A stretch of 64,000 bases of DNA from NCBI RefSeq assembly GCF_042477335.2, contig NC_091246.1:208629501-208693500 (forward strand), read 5' to 3'. Source of the DNA: Ovis canadensis. Lineage: Eukaryota > Chordata > Mammalia > Artiodactyla > Bovidae. Below the pieces are notes generated by a model, which was not told where the DNA came from, ran no database searches, and was given only the letters and a program-made list of their open reading frames with translations. The first letter of the stretch is position 1. The number at the start of each line of letters is the position of its first letter. This document shows, piece after piece, positions 11,301-24,000 of the stretch. The translations under genes were made by a program, and so were the position numbers.

Positions 11301-14300
11301 TCCATTCCCGGATCTACAGCTCTTCCCGTTCCTTCATGGATCTGAAGGCTCTCCTTTGCTCCTTGAACGACTTTGCATCCCTCTCATTTGCTGAGAGCTG
11401 GGACAATGTTGGATTACTGGTGGAACCGAGCCCACCACACACGGTAAACACGCTCTTCCTGACCAATGACTTGACAGAGGAAGTGATGGAGGAGGCGCTG
11501 CAGAAGAAGGCGGATCTCATCCTCTCCTACCATCCGCCTATTTTCCGACCCATGAAGCGCATCACCTGGAAGACATGGAAGGAGCGCCTGGTAATCCGGG
11601 CACTGGAGCACAGAGTTGGGATCTACTCTCCTCACACCGCCTATGACGCTGCTCCTCAGGGAGTCAACAGCTGGCTGGCTAAAGGGCTTGGTGAGAAGCC
11701 TCTTGTTCTTTCCTATCTAGTTTTTTCCCTGTCAGTGCTTTGAAATTTTATAGACTGTCTTTTCAATAGTGTTTTGACCTCTTTAGGGATGGGGACCATT
11801 ATTCTGTTTTTATATATTTTTAAAATAACCTTGCTGAAACCTGACAATTAAATTATATTTGAAAATGAAATTTTATTCTTATTGAATAAAGACCACATGG
11901 GAAATCTTCATTTTTGGCTGAGCTTTGAGATTCCTTACTCAAGTGGCACAGTGCCTAGCACTCAGGCACTCCAGAAAAGCCTGTTGAATTGAATCGAAAG
12001 CTCAGGCCTCTCCAGAATATACTTCATATATCAGGCAGATAGTTTCACTGGATTAGTCCTTATGCCCAGCACAATGAGAGAATTCACTGTATGTGCTTTT
12101 AGCTTTATTTTTGGTAAGCCTTTTTAGTTTCCTTGTGCTGGGCTGAAGCTTCTGTGATGATATAATCTGGATTAGTGAGGTCAAGTGGATTATGAGCTTT
12201 GTGACCTGAATCATAGTTTACACAAGTAAATTTAGTAAGCAGTCTCAATTCTATATGTCATCAGAAATTCATGAGTCAATCTTGTCCAACTTTCTGTGAT
12301 ATTTAAGAGTCTTCTGGAAAATAGTTCTGAAAAGAAATATGATTCTGTATGACAATACAAAATCCTTAGGTTATGGGGACTATTGGGTGTATATGTAAGG
12401 ACCATGTTGTGTGTGTTTATTATAGAAGCATCTAAGAATGAATCCTTTAAAGAATACTCATTTCTTACAGTAGTAGTTTTTAATTAAAAAAAAAACCCAC
12501 AAAATCTCTTTTAACTCCTGACAATTTTTTTTCTAGGTGTTTGCACCTCCAGGCCCATCCATCCTTCCAAAGCTCCTGACTACCCCACAGAGGGAACTCA
12601 CAGAGTAGAATTCAGTGTTACCCATACCCAAGACCTGGACAAAGTCGTTTCCGCACTGAAAGAAATTGCAGGTGTATCTGTTACTTCTTTTTCTGCTAGG
12701 TACAATATATTTTCCTCTTTTTGTGTATATATTAAGAATCTTTCTTACAAATTCTATAACCCTGCTATTTAAGTTTACAACAAATCATTTTCCTCAGGTG
12801 GCATCATTTTCCTCTGGTAGGTTTACAAAACAGCATTCTTCTCATTTGCATATGGGTCCCTGAGGAGGAAAACTATGGGATCTTTTCAATACAATAAAAA
12901 TGATAACGCTTGTTGACTATTTTCTATGCAGGAAGGACTAAACCACACATCTTACAGTGTTTCTAATCCTCCTGACAGTGTTGAAAGGTATTTTTACTTT
13001 AGGGTATGTGGATAAACCCTAGTGATATACTGATAATATAGGTTTACTTTTATCAGTTCCCAGCAAATGATGATTCCCAAACACTTGAAAGGGAAAAAAT
13101 ACGTTAAAATGCCTCTCAGATATGCCAATCATTTATTTAATTAGGTCTGAGATACCAAAAAATGTTGGGACTAATTTACCCTGCTGCTGCTAAGTCACTG
13201 CAATTGTGTCCGACTCTGTGTGACCCCATAGATGGCAGCCCACCAGGCTCCCCTGTCCCTGGGATTCTCCAGGAAAGAACACTGGAGTGGGTTGCCTACT
13301 AAAGCATTGTAAAAGACACATTATGCAGAGCTAGGACTTAATAATTATAAAAAAAATCAAAGATAAATATAGTGACCTTTTAATAAAATGGAAATCTGTT
13401 AGCAGTAATCATGCCTTGGGTAAATCTCAACTGCCACTGTGCAAAGCTAAAATGGAAATCCGTATAAGCTACACTAAGAATGACTCTTTGGTGAGTGGTT
13501 TTTATGTGTAGATACATTATACTAAAGCCATAGTAAATATCCTTTAATAGTATTGAGGGATTTCAAGATCCTTAAGGAAAATTATTTATAAGATTTTGCA
13601 TAGATTTCGGTCATAGATATCTTTTACCATTCTGAAACACTGTGTAAATACTGAAATTAAAATTATACAAATAGAGCATGGAAACTTCAAACAATACCAC
13701 AGTCCTCCTTGTCCCTTCTACTCAGTCCCAAGATCTTCAACTCGAGTTGTCTTTTCTTTTGTTTTCAGAGAAGTATCTTTCCAAACATGTATAGGGACAT
13801 GAAGGAATGTATAGTTTTGTTTTAGTCATTGTTTTTTTTAATTAAATGGTATGCTGTATTTGCCTTTTTACTTGTCATAGTAATCTTTCCATGTAGATTT
13901 CTTATTATGAATGTACTATAATTTCTTGAAGCACTTTGCTTCCTAACTGGTGGACCTTTTAAAGAACTGATACACATTTAGTTTGGTTCCAGTTTCTCCA
14001 TATTACAGGAGTATCTGGGACTTAACAATTAGACTGGGGACCAGGCATTGTTTTTGCTGCTTCTTTTCAAATCTCTGCAGATGGTTCCAGTGTTAAAACT
14101 ATGCTTCCACATTATCTTGTAAGGTATCTTTTAGTTCTCAAATTCTGTGATTATATTTAGAGTTTATGATTAAATAGAAAACTTTCTTGATGCTAGTTTT
14201 TTTGGAGAGGCTCTCAAATGTTCCTTTTTAAATTTTTTTTTGGCCGTGCCCCGTGGCTTTTAGGATCTTAGTTCACTGACCAAGGAGTGAACCCAGGCCC

Positions 14301-15026
14301 TGGCAATAAAAGCACCTAGTCCTAACCACTGGATCGCCAAGGAATTCCTAAGGGTATTGCTTTTTAAAGGGTGATTCAGGGACCCTCTGAATCATAAGCA
14401 TAATGGGTGCTTTTGAAAAATGCATCACGTTGTTGTGTGGCAGAAACCAATGCAAGATTATAGCAGAATTATCCTTCAATTAGAAATAAACAAAGACAAA
14501 TGCAGATTTTTTTGCTTTATCCTAGATCTGTGTAATTAGAATGGGATTTGCCTGAGAGTCTGTCTGGGAAATTCTTGTATTCAATGATGTTTGAAAATTA
14601 ACTTTTCTAGGGCTTTAAAACACTTGTTTGCCCCAGCCCCATTCATAGAGGTTCTGTTTCACTGAGTCTATAGAAGAGTCCAGCAGCTGTTATTTTAAGA
14701 AGCCAGCAGGAGATTTCTAATGCACGACCAGGACTAAGAACAGTTCTACAACAGAGGTTTCAAAGTGAGGTCCCTGGACCAGCACATCAGTGTCACCTGG
14801 AACTTGTTAGATAAATTCTCAGCCCCCACTCAGACCTACTAAATCAGAAACTCTGAGGGTACGGCCCAACAGTCTGTTTTAATAAGGCCATGAGATGATT
14901 TTGATGCATGCTAAAGTTTGAGAAACACTATTCTAGAAAATGGTTTGGAATTAAATCCTAAAGTCCATATAAATCTAATCTCCTATTACAGGAAGTTGTA
15001 AACTATGGATTATTTTGAGTACATAA

Positions 15027-15068
<42 letters not shown>

Positions 15069-18000
15069 TTTATATTGATTTGTTTATGTTTATCCTAAAC
15101 CAAGTGACTTTTTTTTCCAGGGCTGATGATGAAGAACAAACACGGCTCAGTCTGAATTGTACTCAGCAAGCTTTGATGCAGGTGGTGGCTTTTCTTTCCC
15201 AGCATAGGCAGTTTTATCAGAAGACTGAAATTCTGTCACTAGAGAAGGTAATAAAAGATATCTTATGTTACAGTGCAGTTTTGTTTGACAAATTCATATG
15301 TAAAGTGTTAGTTCAACAGATTATTAACTATTGCCTAGAGCAGAAGCACAAAGTGGTGATGAAAGCATGTTGGGCCCTGGAAAGTTTATTGAAAAAGGGA
15401 GATGGTTCAGGAATACAAAAATGTAGATATCTTAGTCCATTCAGGCTGCCATAACATGTTTGGACTTCTATAACAGAATACTATAGACTGGATAGCTTAC
15501 AAACAACAGTAATTTATTTTTAACAGTTAAGGAGGAAGCAAAGTCCAAAATCGTGGCGCTGGCAGACTCTGAGTGTTGCCTGACGGGAGCTCACTACATG
15601 CTTCAAAGATGGTGCCTTCTCTCTGTGTCTTCACACAGTGAAGGGACTTGGGATCTCTCTGGAGCCTCTTTTCTAAAGCACTAATCCCAGTTGTGTGGGT
15701 TCCAACCTCATGATCTGAAAGTACCTCCCAAAGGCTACACCTCCTAATCTATAGGTTAGGATTTCATCCTGTGAATTTGAGGGGGCCGGAAACATTCAGA
15801 CCATGATGGTACTTCTTCATGATGAGAGACTCAGTTACAGATTCAGTCTCTTATTTTATACCCTCTGCCTGGACCATTTTATTCCTTCCTTTAACTTGAC
15901 ATGTGGTGATCCCTATGTCTTTACTTCCTGTCTCAGGATGCTTTCTTAAGGTAAAAGATAAAATTAAAAAAAAAAACCAAACTGTATTTCCAGCCACTTT
16001 CTGAACATTTTCCACTTACAGATCTCACAAGTATTTAAAATCCAGTATATACAAAAACTGACCTTATCCACATACCATGCTTTTAAATACAAGTTTTTTT
16101 CTGTGTTATTGGTGACCCTAAGAGTTGTTTTATTTGCAGGTTTGCACAACCCTCCCTTTCTCCCGTACATCCAAGCCCTGCTGATTCTGTCCCTAAATGT
16201 ACAAGATGTTTCTCCTCTCTGTTTGCTTTGCCACCACAGTAGTTGAAACGCTCATGTTCCCTCCCTTGGGATATAAGATGCAGTAAACTCCTGAGCAGGC
16301 ACCTCCAGGAGATAGTCCAGGCTGTTCGGCTTAGAGTGTGTAGCCTTTCATGACCAGCGAGGACCCCTGTCGCCAGCTTCTGCTCCCTCCCCATGCCTTG
16401 CTCTGCATACCGGCTATACTGTCTGCTTTTAGATCTGCCCTGTGTGCTCTCTCATACCTTGGCACCTTTGTACATGTTCTCTCTGTTTAGAATGCCTCAA
16501 TAAATAAATAAAAAGGAAAAAAGAAAAAAAATAGAATGCCTCACCACATCTCACCGTATCTCTAACCCACCACCCTGCACTTGACATCTCTCCTTTCTTA
16601 ACTCCTTTCTGGTTTGTCTTCAAGACCCAAGTCCTTGTAGAAGCTTATTTTACTCCCCTTACTTCAAGTATCCACCTTCCCCGCCCCCCCCCCCCGCCCC
16701 CGCCATCACAACTCATCTATTTTGTCACTCTTTTGTGATCCCATAAAAAAATAGTACCCACCTTGGACTTCCCTGGTGGTCCACTGGTTAAGACTCCGTG
16801 TTTCCAATGCAAGGGGCAGAGGTTCGATCCCTGGACAGCGAACTAAGATCCCACATGCCACTCAGCCAAAAAAAAAATAGAAAAAGAAGAGAAGACTACC
16901 TTCTCAGGAGACTGAGCTCCTAGAAGTCAGAGAATGTTTTTGTCAGGTTTGCATTCCTAACTTTTAGCTTGGAGCTACTTAAAAAAATTTTTTATCTATT
17001 TATTTATTTTTGGCTGTGCTGGGTCTTCATTGCTGTGTGGGAGCTACTCTCTAGTTGCTATGCATGGGGATCTCATGGTGGCAGCTTCTCCCCTTGCAGA
17101 GCACGGGCTCTAGGACCCAGGGACTTCAGTAGTTTTTCAACCCCCGGGTTCCAGAGCACAAGCTTAATAGTTGCGGTGCATGAGCTTAGCTGCCCTGCAG
17201 CATGTGGGATCTTTCCAGATCAGGGATCGAATCTGTGTCTCCTGCATTGGCAGGCAGATTCTTTACCACTGAACCACCGGGAAAGCCCTGGAGCTAGTTT
17301 TATAGCAAGCTCATAGTGCCCTTGTTTTATTGATCTCGGTATTTGCTCCTTGCTCTATGGAATTGTTTTCTAGGACTAATGATGTCCAGTTTTCCTAATT
17401 TCTGTTTCTCTATAGCCTCTCCTTCTCTATACTGGGATGGGACGGTTATGCACACTGGATGAGTCTGTCTCCTTGGAAACCATGATTGAGCGAATCAAAA
17501 GTCACCTGAAACTATCTCATGTTCGCCTTGCTCTTGGAATAGGGAAGACCTTAGGTAAGTATGTCTTCTATATTTATCCAGCATACCTACTGATAATATT
17601 GGGCAAAAATTGAAACTTTTGGCTATATCAATATGATAGAAATGTGTTAGCAGCTCACAGAATTAGACTGGTTTACTTTATCGGTCAGAGTGTACAAGGT
17701 TATGCTGTGGTATACATCCCATCGGCCTAAACAAGATTTATTTCTCATTCACACTCCAGGTCCATCTCAAATCAGCAGGGGACTCTGCTCATTGTAGACA
17801 GGTCTTGAAGAGGGAGAGTCTTAAACTGCGGGTAAACATTGTAGTCTAGAAATGATACATATTCTGTTCAACAGATTGTTCAGAGTCAGTCAACCCAGGA
17901 AGAGCATCAAGTGCAGTCCTACCCCATTCCAGGAAGAAAGCTAGAAATCGTGATTGCTCCAATTACAATGCATGTCTTAAGTTTTACAATACTGGTGATA

Positions 18001-21000
18001 ATTTATAGTGAGGTACTGCTATGCTCAGTGATGTAATTGACTGCGGTTTCTGAGTTTTGTAGCCACTGCCTTCTCTCTTGGCTTTCTCCTGCACTTTGGG
18101 GAACAGAAGGAACGAGCAGAACATTATTGGGCCCCTGCAGTGAGCCCAGGACTCTTCAGAGTGTGCTAAGTGTGTGTGTGTCCACTGCGAAGGCAACAGG
18201 TGGAGTGCGGTTGTTACGAGTGTGGAGTCTGATGCTGTGGGTCCATGCAGCAGTCATGTCTGCTGCATGGCTCTGACAGATGTGGCGGTGGTGGTATAAT
18301 TCATGTGGCTGCCCACGTCAAGTGCAGTAAGTGCCAGCTATTCTTAGATGTCTCGGAAGTATTATTTTCCCTGTTGTATGGGTGAAAAAAATTGAGGTAA
18401 CCGACTTAACCAAAATCCACAGTTGAATCAAACAACTCATGAGTGCTCATTTCCAAAGAAGGTGGGTGGCAGAGATGGAATAAGACTTCTGACCAGCTCC
18501 ATTGCCCCTTTTCTGAAATGCAACTAATGAAGTGTCCATTCTAGGAATCTAAGTACTCAACCCTTGTTGGATTTTGGCTTGAAAGTTTCTGTATTTCACT
18601 CTCCAGAGGATGCTCTTTTAGGAAAATACCATATTAAAAAAAAATGTCAATTAACAGTGTTGTATTAGTTTCAGGTATACAGCAAAGTGATTGCGTTATA
18701 CATACATCTATTCTTTTTCAAATTCTTTTCCCATTTAGGTTGTTACATAATATTGAGCAGAGTTGCCTATGCTAAATAGTGGGTCCTGGTTGGTCATCCA
18801 TTTTAAATATAGCAGTATGTCCATGTCATTCCCTAACTATCCCTTCTCCTTACTTCCCCACTGGCAATTATAAGATCATTTGCTATATAATCAACTATAA
18901 TCCAATATAAAATCAAAAGTTAAAAAGATATGTGTCAACTCCATTACATAGCATCCTCTGACTAGCCTGTTTAGTTCCTTAGCTTCCTTACCTGGGGACA
19001 GAGACAAACATGCCTACCTCTTACTGTTACCTGGAGACCAGGTAATTAATTGAGCAGCACTGTGGTAAACCCTAAAGCCTAGTGCTAATAGTGGTAAATA
19101 CTATTCAGAGGTGCCTTATGTGGGCTTGCGCAACAGCGAGATTCTAAAGGAGTAATAATCTTGCTTTAGGTTAGCTCTGTAATACCAAGGAATAGTCTGT
19201 TTGCCTATATGAAGACATGTTTTATTATTTTTTGAAACTTTTTACACAAAATTCACATACCGTTGATAAGACTGAGAGAGAGATCTGTATTATGTATCGG
19301 ATTCTTGGTACAGATTGTAATATTAATATGAAGGGGAATTGAAAAGTGTTGGTCTCTTGTTTTCTTTATCGTGAAGAGTCCCCAGTCAAAGTCGTGGCTC
19401 TGTGCGCTGGTTCTGGGAGCAGCGTCCTGCAGGGGACAGATGCCGACCTTTATCTCACAGGTAGGACAGCCTTTGGACCTTTCTTGTACCCTTTTCTTGA
19501 TACCCTTTTCTTGTGTATCCCTCCCCTACTTTTGTTTGTCTTTTACAAGGTAAAAATTAGCAGATTTTAGGACAGCATCTAACATACAGATGGATCTAAT
19601 AAATGTTTTTTGAAGCTGAACTAGATAAAGAACTATGTCAAAATTGGGGACATACCACATACTTTGTGGAAGGAAAAAAAATAATCTAATAATTAGATTA
19701 TCTAAAAAGTGATGTTCAGCATTTATTTAACCTATTCTGGTCCTAAACATGATTTCTCTCAGATTTCACGTAAGTTACTGGGACACTTTTTACCTGTTGC
19801 CTTAGGTAGAAGATCGTTCCTCTTACTCGGCCCTGAAGGCAGTGATCACTTTCTTTCAGTTCTAGCTCCAAAATCTTTCTAATTTTACCTTTATCTCCGT
19901 CCAGACATCCCCTAGCTAAAGGACTTCATTAAGCCTCTAATCTTAATCTTCCACACGCTCCCCCAGAACTAACTTTCAGAAGTACAGATGTGACGGTGTA
20001 TAATATTATCATGGCTGAAAACCCGTCAGCGATGTCCTCCATGTGCCCTGGTGAAGCCGAACGTCCCACGTCCTCTTTCATGCAGTCTTGGCTCATGCTG
20101 TTTTCCCTGGCTAGGATGTCTTTGCTTTGCTCCTTTCGTATACTTCTAGTGATAAGCTCAAAGATGCCCCCCCTGAGAAGCATTTTCTTGACAGTGTCCG
20201 GCTCCTGCCCCTGATGATCATACCTTCCTCTCCCAATTCCTGTCAGTTTTTTCTTAATCTACAATATGCACTTCTTTTGGACAGAAATTGTTTGACTCCC
20301 AGGCTCTGTACTCTGTCCTTGTGGTTAATACCTAATTGATAACAGGGCCCATTGTTCCTCCAAGGGAGTTGGAGGCACTTTGAACGCTGCTGTTACCAGC
20401 TGCATTTCTACCTCTGGGCCTCTTGAGGGTTAGGAGACAGGGGCTTAAGATTACTTTACCCACTTCTAAAACTAGACTCAATGGCCATCCCTTTGGCGTT
20501 ACTAGACCTCTCCTGCCACCATACGCCCGTGCCTTATCATCTAGCATCCTCCCTTACAAAGGCTGCTGCACTCGAAATGATGTCATGTCTCTGAGAATAG
20601 GTGCAGCATCTTAGTAAGCCTGATGTATTGCTTTGAACCAATTAAAAGTGTATATGACCATTGTCTGTTTTCTTTTCCTTCCTTCTAAAGAAGCAAGGGT
20701 TTTATTTGGGGGGGGGCAGCTATTTATTTAATTTTTATTGGAGTATAGTGCTTTATAATGTTGTATTAGTTTCTGATGTACAGCAAAATGAATCAGTTAT
20801 ATGTATATTCACTCTTTTTTAGATTTCCTTCCTGTCTAGGTCACCTAAAATACAAGATTTTTATAAGCCCTCAAATTTATACCAGATTGAAGTAAACTTT
20901 CAGTGTATAGACAGTTTAACATGTTATAACATGATGTTTCTATTTTAAAATTTAGCATTTTACTTTGAAGGAATTTTAGACCTATAGAAAAGTTGCAGTG

Positions 21001-24000
21001 AGAATAGTATAATCAACTCTTATATACTCTTCACCTACATTGAAAGTGAAAGTGAAGTCGCTCAGTCGTGTCCGACTCTTTGCGACCCCGTGGACTGTAG
21101 CCAGCCAGGCTCCTCCATCCATGGGATTCTCCAGGCAAGAATACTGAAGTGGATTGCCGTTTCCTTCTCCAGAGGATCCTCCCGAACCAGGGATCGAATC
21201 CAGGTCTCCCGCATTGCAGGCAGATGCTTTAACCTCTGAGCCACCAGGGAAGCCCCACCTACATTACTAATGGCTGTTCTTTGCCACATTTGTACATTCT
21301 GTCTATAACATCATATATGTGTGTATATATTTGTGTATGCATAAGTATTAAGTTGGTGCAAAAGTAATTGTGGTTGACTTTTACACCAACCTCAATTATT
21401 TTTGCACCAACTGCAGTTACTTTTGAACCTCAATTACTTTTTCATCAACCTGAGTTACTGTTACTTTTGCACCAACAACAATTACTTTTGAATCTCAATT
21501 ACTTTTGTACCAACCACAGTTACTTTTGCACCAACCTAATATGTATTTATGTTTTCTCCCACACCATTTATAAATAAATTACAGATAAGATGACCTTTTA
21601 CCTTCAAATACCTCAGCATTATATCTCCTAGGAGCAAGGACATTCCCTTATATGACCATGTTATAATGACCAAATTCAGGAATTTAACATTGTTAATTGA
21701 TCAAAATTTATAGTATTTCTTGTTCAGATTGATGCCCAATTCTTTTTTAAAAATATAAATTTATTTATTTTAATTGGAGGCTAATTACTTTACAATATTG
21801 TATTGGTTTTGCCATACATTGACATGAATCAGCCACGGGTGTACATGTGTTCCCCATCCTGAAACCCCCTCCCTCCTCTCTCCCCATCTCATCCCTCTGG
21901 GTCATCCCAGTGCACCAGCCCCGAGCATCCTGTATCCTGCATCAAACCTGGACTGGCGATTCATTTCGCATATGATAATATACATGTTTCAGTGCCATTC
22001 TCCCAAATCATCCCACCCTCTCCCTCTCCCACAGAGTCCAAAAGACTGTTCGGTACATCTGTGTTTCTTTTGCTGTCTCTCATACAGGGTTATCGTTACC
22101 ATCTTCCTAAATTCCATATATATGTGTTAGTATACTGTATTGGTATTTTTCTTTCTGGCTTACTTCACTCTGTATTATAGGCTCCAATTTCATCCACCTC
22201 ATTAGAACTGACTCAAATGTATTCTTTTTAATGGCTGAGTAATACTCCATTGTGTATATGTACCACAGCTTTCTTATCCATTCATCTGCTAATGGACATC
22301 TAGGTTGCTTCCATGTCCTGGCTATTATAAACAGTGCTGCGGTGAACATTGGGGTACACGTGTCTCTTTCAATTCTGGTTTCCTCGGTGTGTATGCCCAG
22401 CAGTGGGATTGCTGGGTCATAAGGCAGTTCTATTTCCAGTTTTTTAAGGAATCTCCGTACTGTTCTTCACAGTGGCTGTACTAGTTTGCATTCTCACCAA
22501 CAGTGTAAGAGGGTTCCCATTTCTGCACACCCTTTCCAGCATTTATTGCTTGTAGACTTTTGGATAGCAGCCATTCTGACTGGCGTGAAATGGTACCTCA
22601 CTGTGGTTTTGATTTGCATTTCTCTGATAATGAATGATGTTGTGATGCTCAATTCTTGATCACACACTGCATCTGTTCTAGTTCTCAACTTTGTTTTTAG
22701 AGCATTGGCATTTTTGAAGAGCATAGGCCATTTGCTTTTTTTGTATATCTCTCAGTTTGGAATGTCTGATTGTTTTCCATAAATAATGACTTTTTAAAAT
22801 TAGTTTTTGCATCACAAAGCAGTATATACATGAGATAAACTCACACAGTTCCAAAATGTTAAAATGTCCTTCTTATATGGTTAGTTGGGGAAACAGAAAA
22901 TGTCTTATCTAGCTTACTTTAGATGTCTGTAATCTGTGAGGCATCACTTTGAATATCGCTTCAGAGATAGGAAACCCCAGCCAAAAGACCATTTTCATCA
23001 CCCTTCCTTTGAGCTTTACATATAGGTCATAAAGGGTAGTATCCTAGGAAGACCAGTAGATGGCAAGCTTGCTCCTTGGAAATACAAATTATATACTAGT
23101 CCAGACAGCCAGACTTGTCTTTCCCAAAGCATGACTTCTAACTGGGCCGCTTAGTGCCTTTTTCTCCTTTCACTTTTTCTCTACTATTACTTAAATTAAG
23201 ATATTTTAAAAGGTACTTGAGTAGAAACTAGTCCTTACAATGAGGGCTTCCCTGGTATCTCAAATGTTAAAGTATCTGCCTGTAATGCAGGAGACCTGGG
23301 TTTGATCCCTGAGTTGGGAACATCTCCTGGAGAAGGGGAATGGCTACCCACTTCAGTGTTCTTGCCTGGACAATTCCATGGACAGAGGAGCCTAGCAAGC
23401 TACAGTCCATGGGGTCGCAAAGGGTTGGACACAACTGAGTGACTAACACTTCATAATGAAATAATGCGTATTTGACTGGGGGAGAGTGTGAGGAATTGAA
23501 ATTGAGGGCCTTTTTTTTTTTTCTTTTCCTAAGACCTTTTTTTAATGCCTTTATGTCTTAAGTATATTTCAAAATTGTGGTTTTTATGGAAAAGCCAAAT
23601 ATTCTTGCTCCTACATCAGATTCACAAAGTGTTTTTTAAAAATTCAAAACATTTTGAGTTTTCCCAAAATCTTTCCACAAAAGATGAGATCCTCTTCTAC
23701 CAGTAACTTCAGAATTTCTAGGCGTTTTGCCTGAGTCAAAGGAAGATACCTTGTTTTTAATTTAGAAATAACCTTAAGCTCATTTCATTCTTATGAATTA
23801 GACTACAGTTGATGCTGAGAATTTTGTTATTCACAAAGTATAAGGGGCTTCCCTGGTGGCTCAGATGGTAAAGAATCTGCCTAGAATGTGGGAGATCTGG
23901 GTTCGATTCCTGGGTCGGGAAGACCCCATGGAAAAGGAAATGGCAACCCACTCCAGTATTCCTGCCTGGAGAATTCGATGGACAGAGGAGCCTGGCAGGC

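Noticed and set aside
15248..15454. Extension of NIF3L1 exon 4 frame past the donor
   Set aside because: A GTAATA donor at 15248 and correct phase to exon 5 show the extension is intron read-through.
19681..19701. Short AT palindrome
   Set aside because: Ten-base arms in AT-rich sequence are expected by chance over 64 kb.
21347..21545. Regularly recurring motif that could suggest a CRISPR-like array
   Set aside because: Spacing is irregular, spacers are absent and the motif is a mariner terminal repeat in a mammalian genome.
22107..22349. 80-codon minus-strand frame as a small protein
   Set aside because: It contains the L1 ORF2 C-terminal hallmark [15 protein letters not shown] and sits in an L1 3' end.
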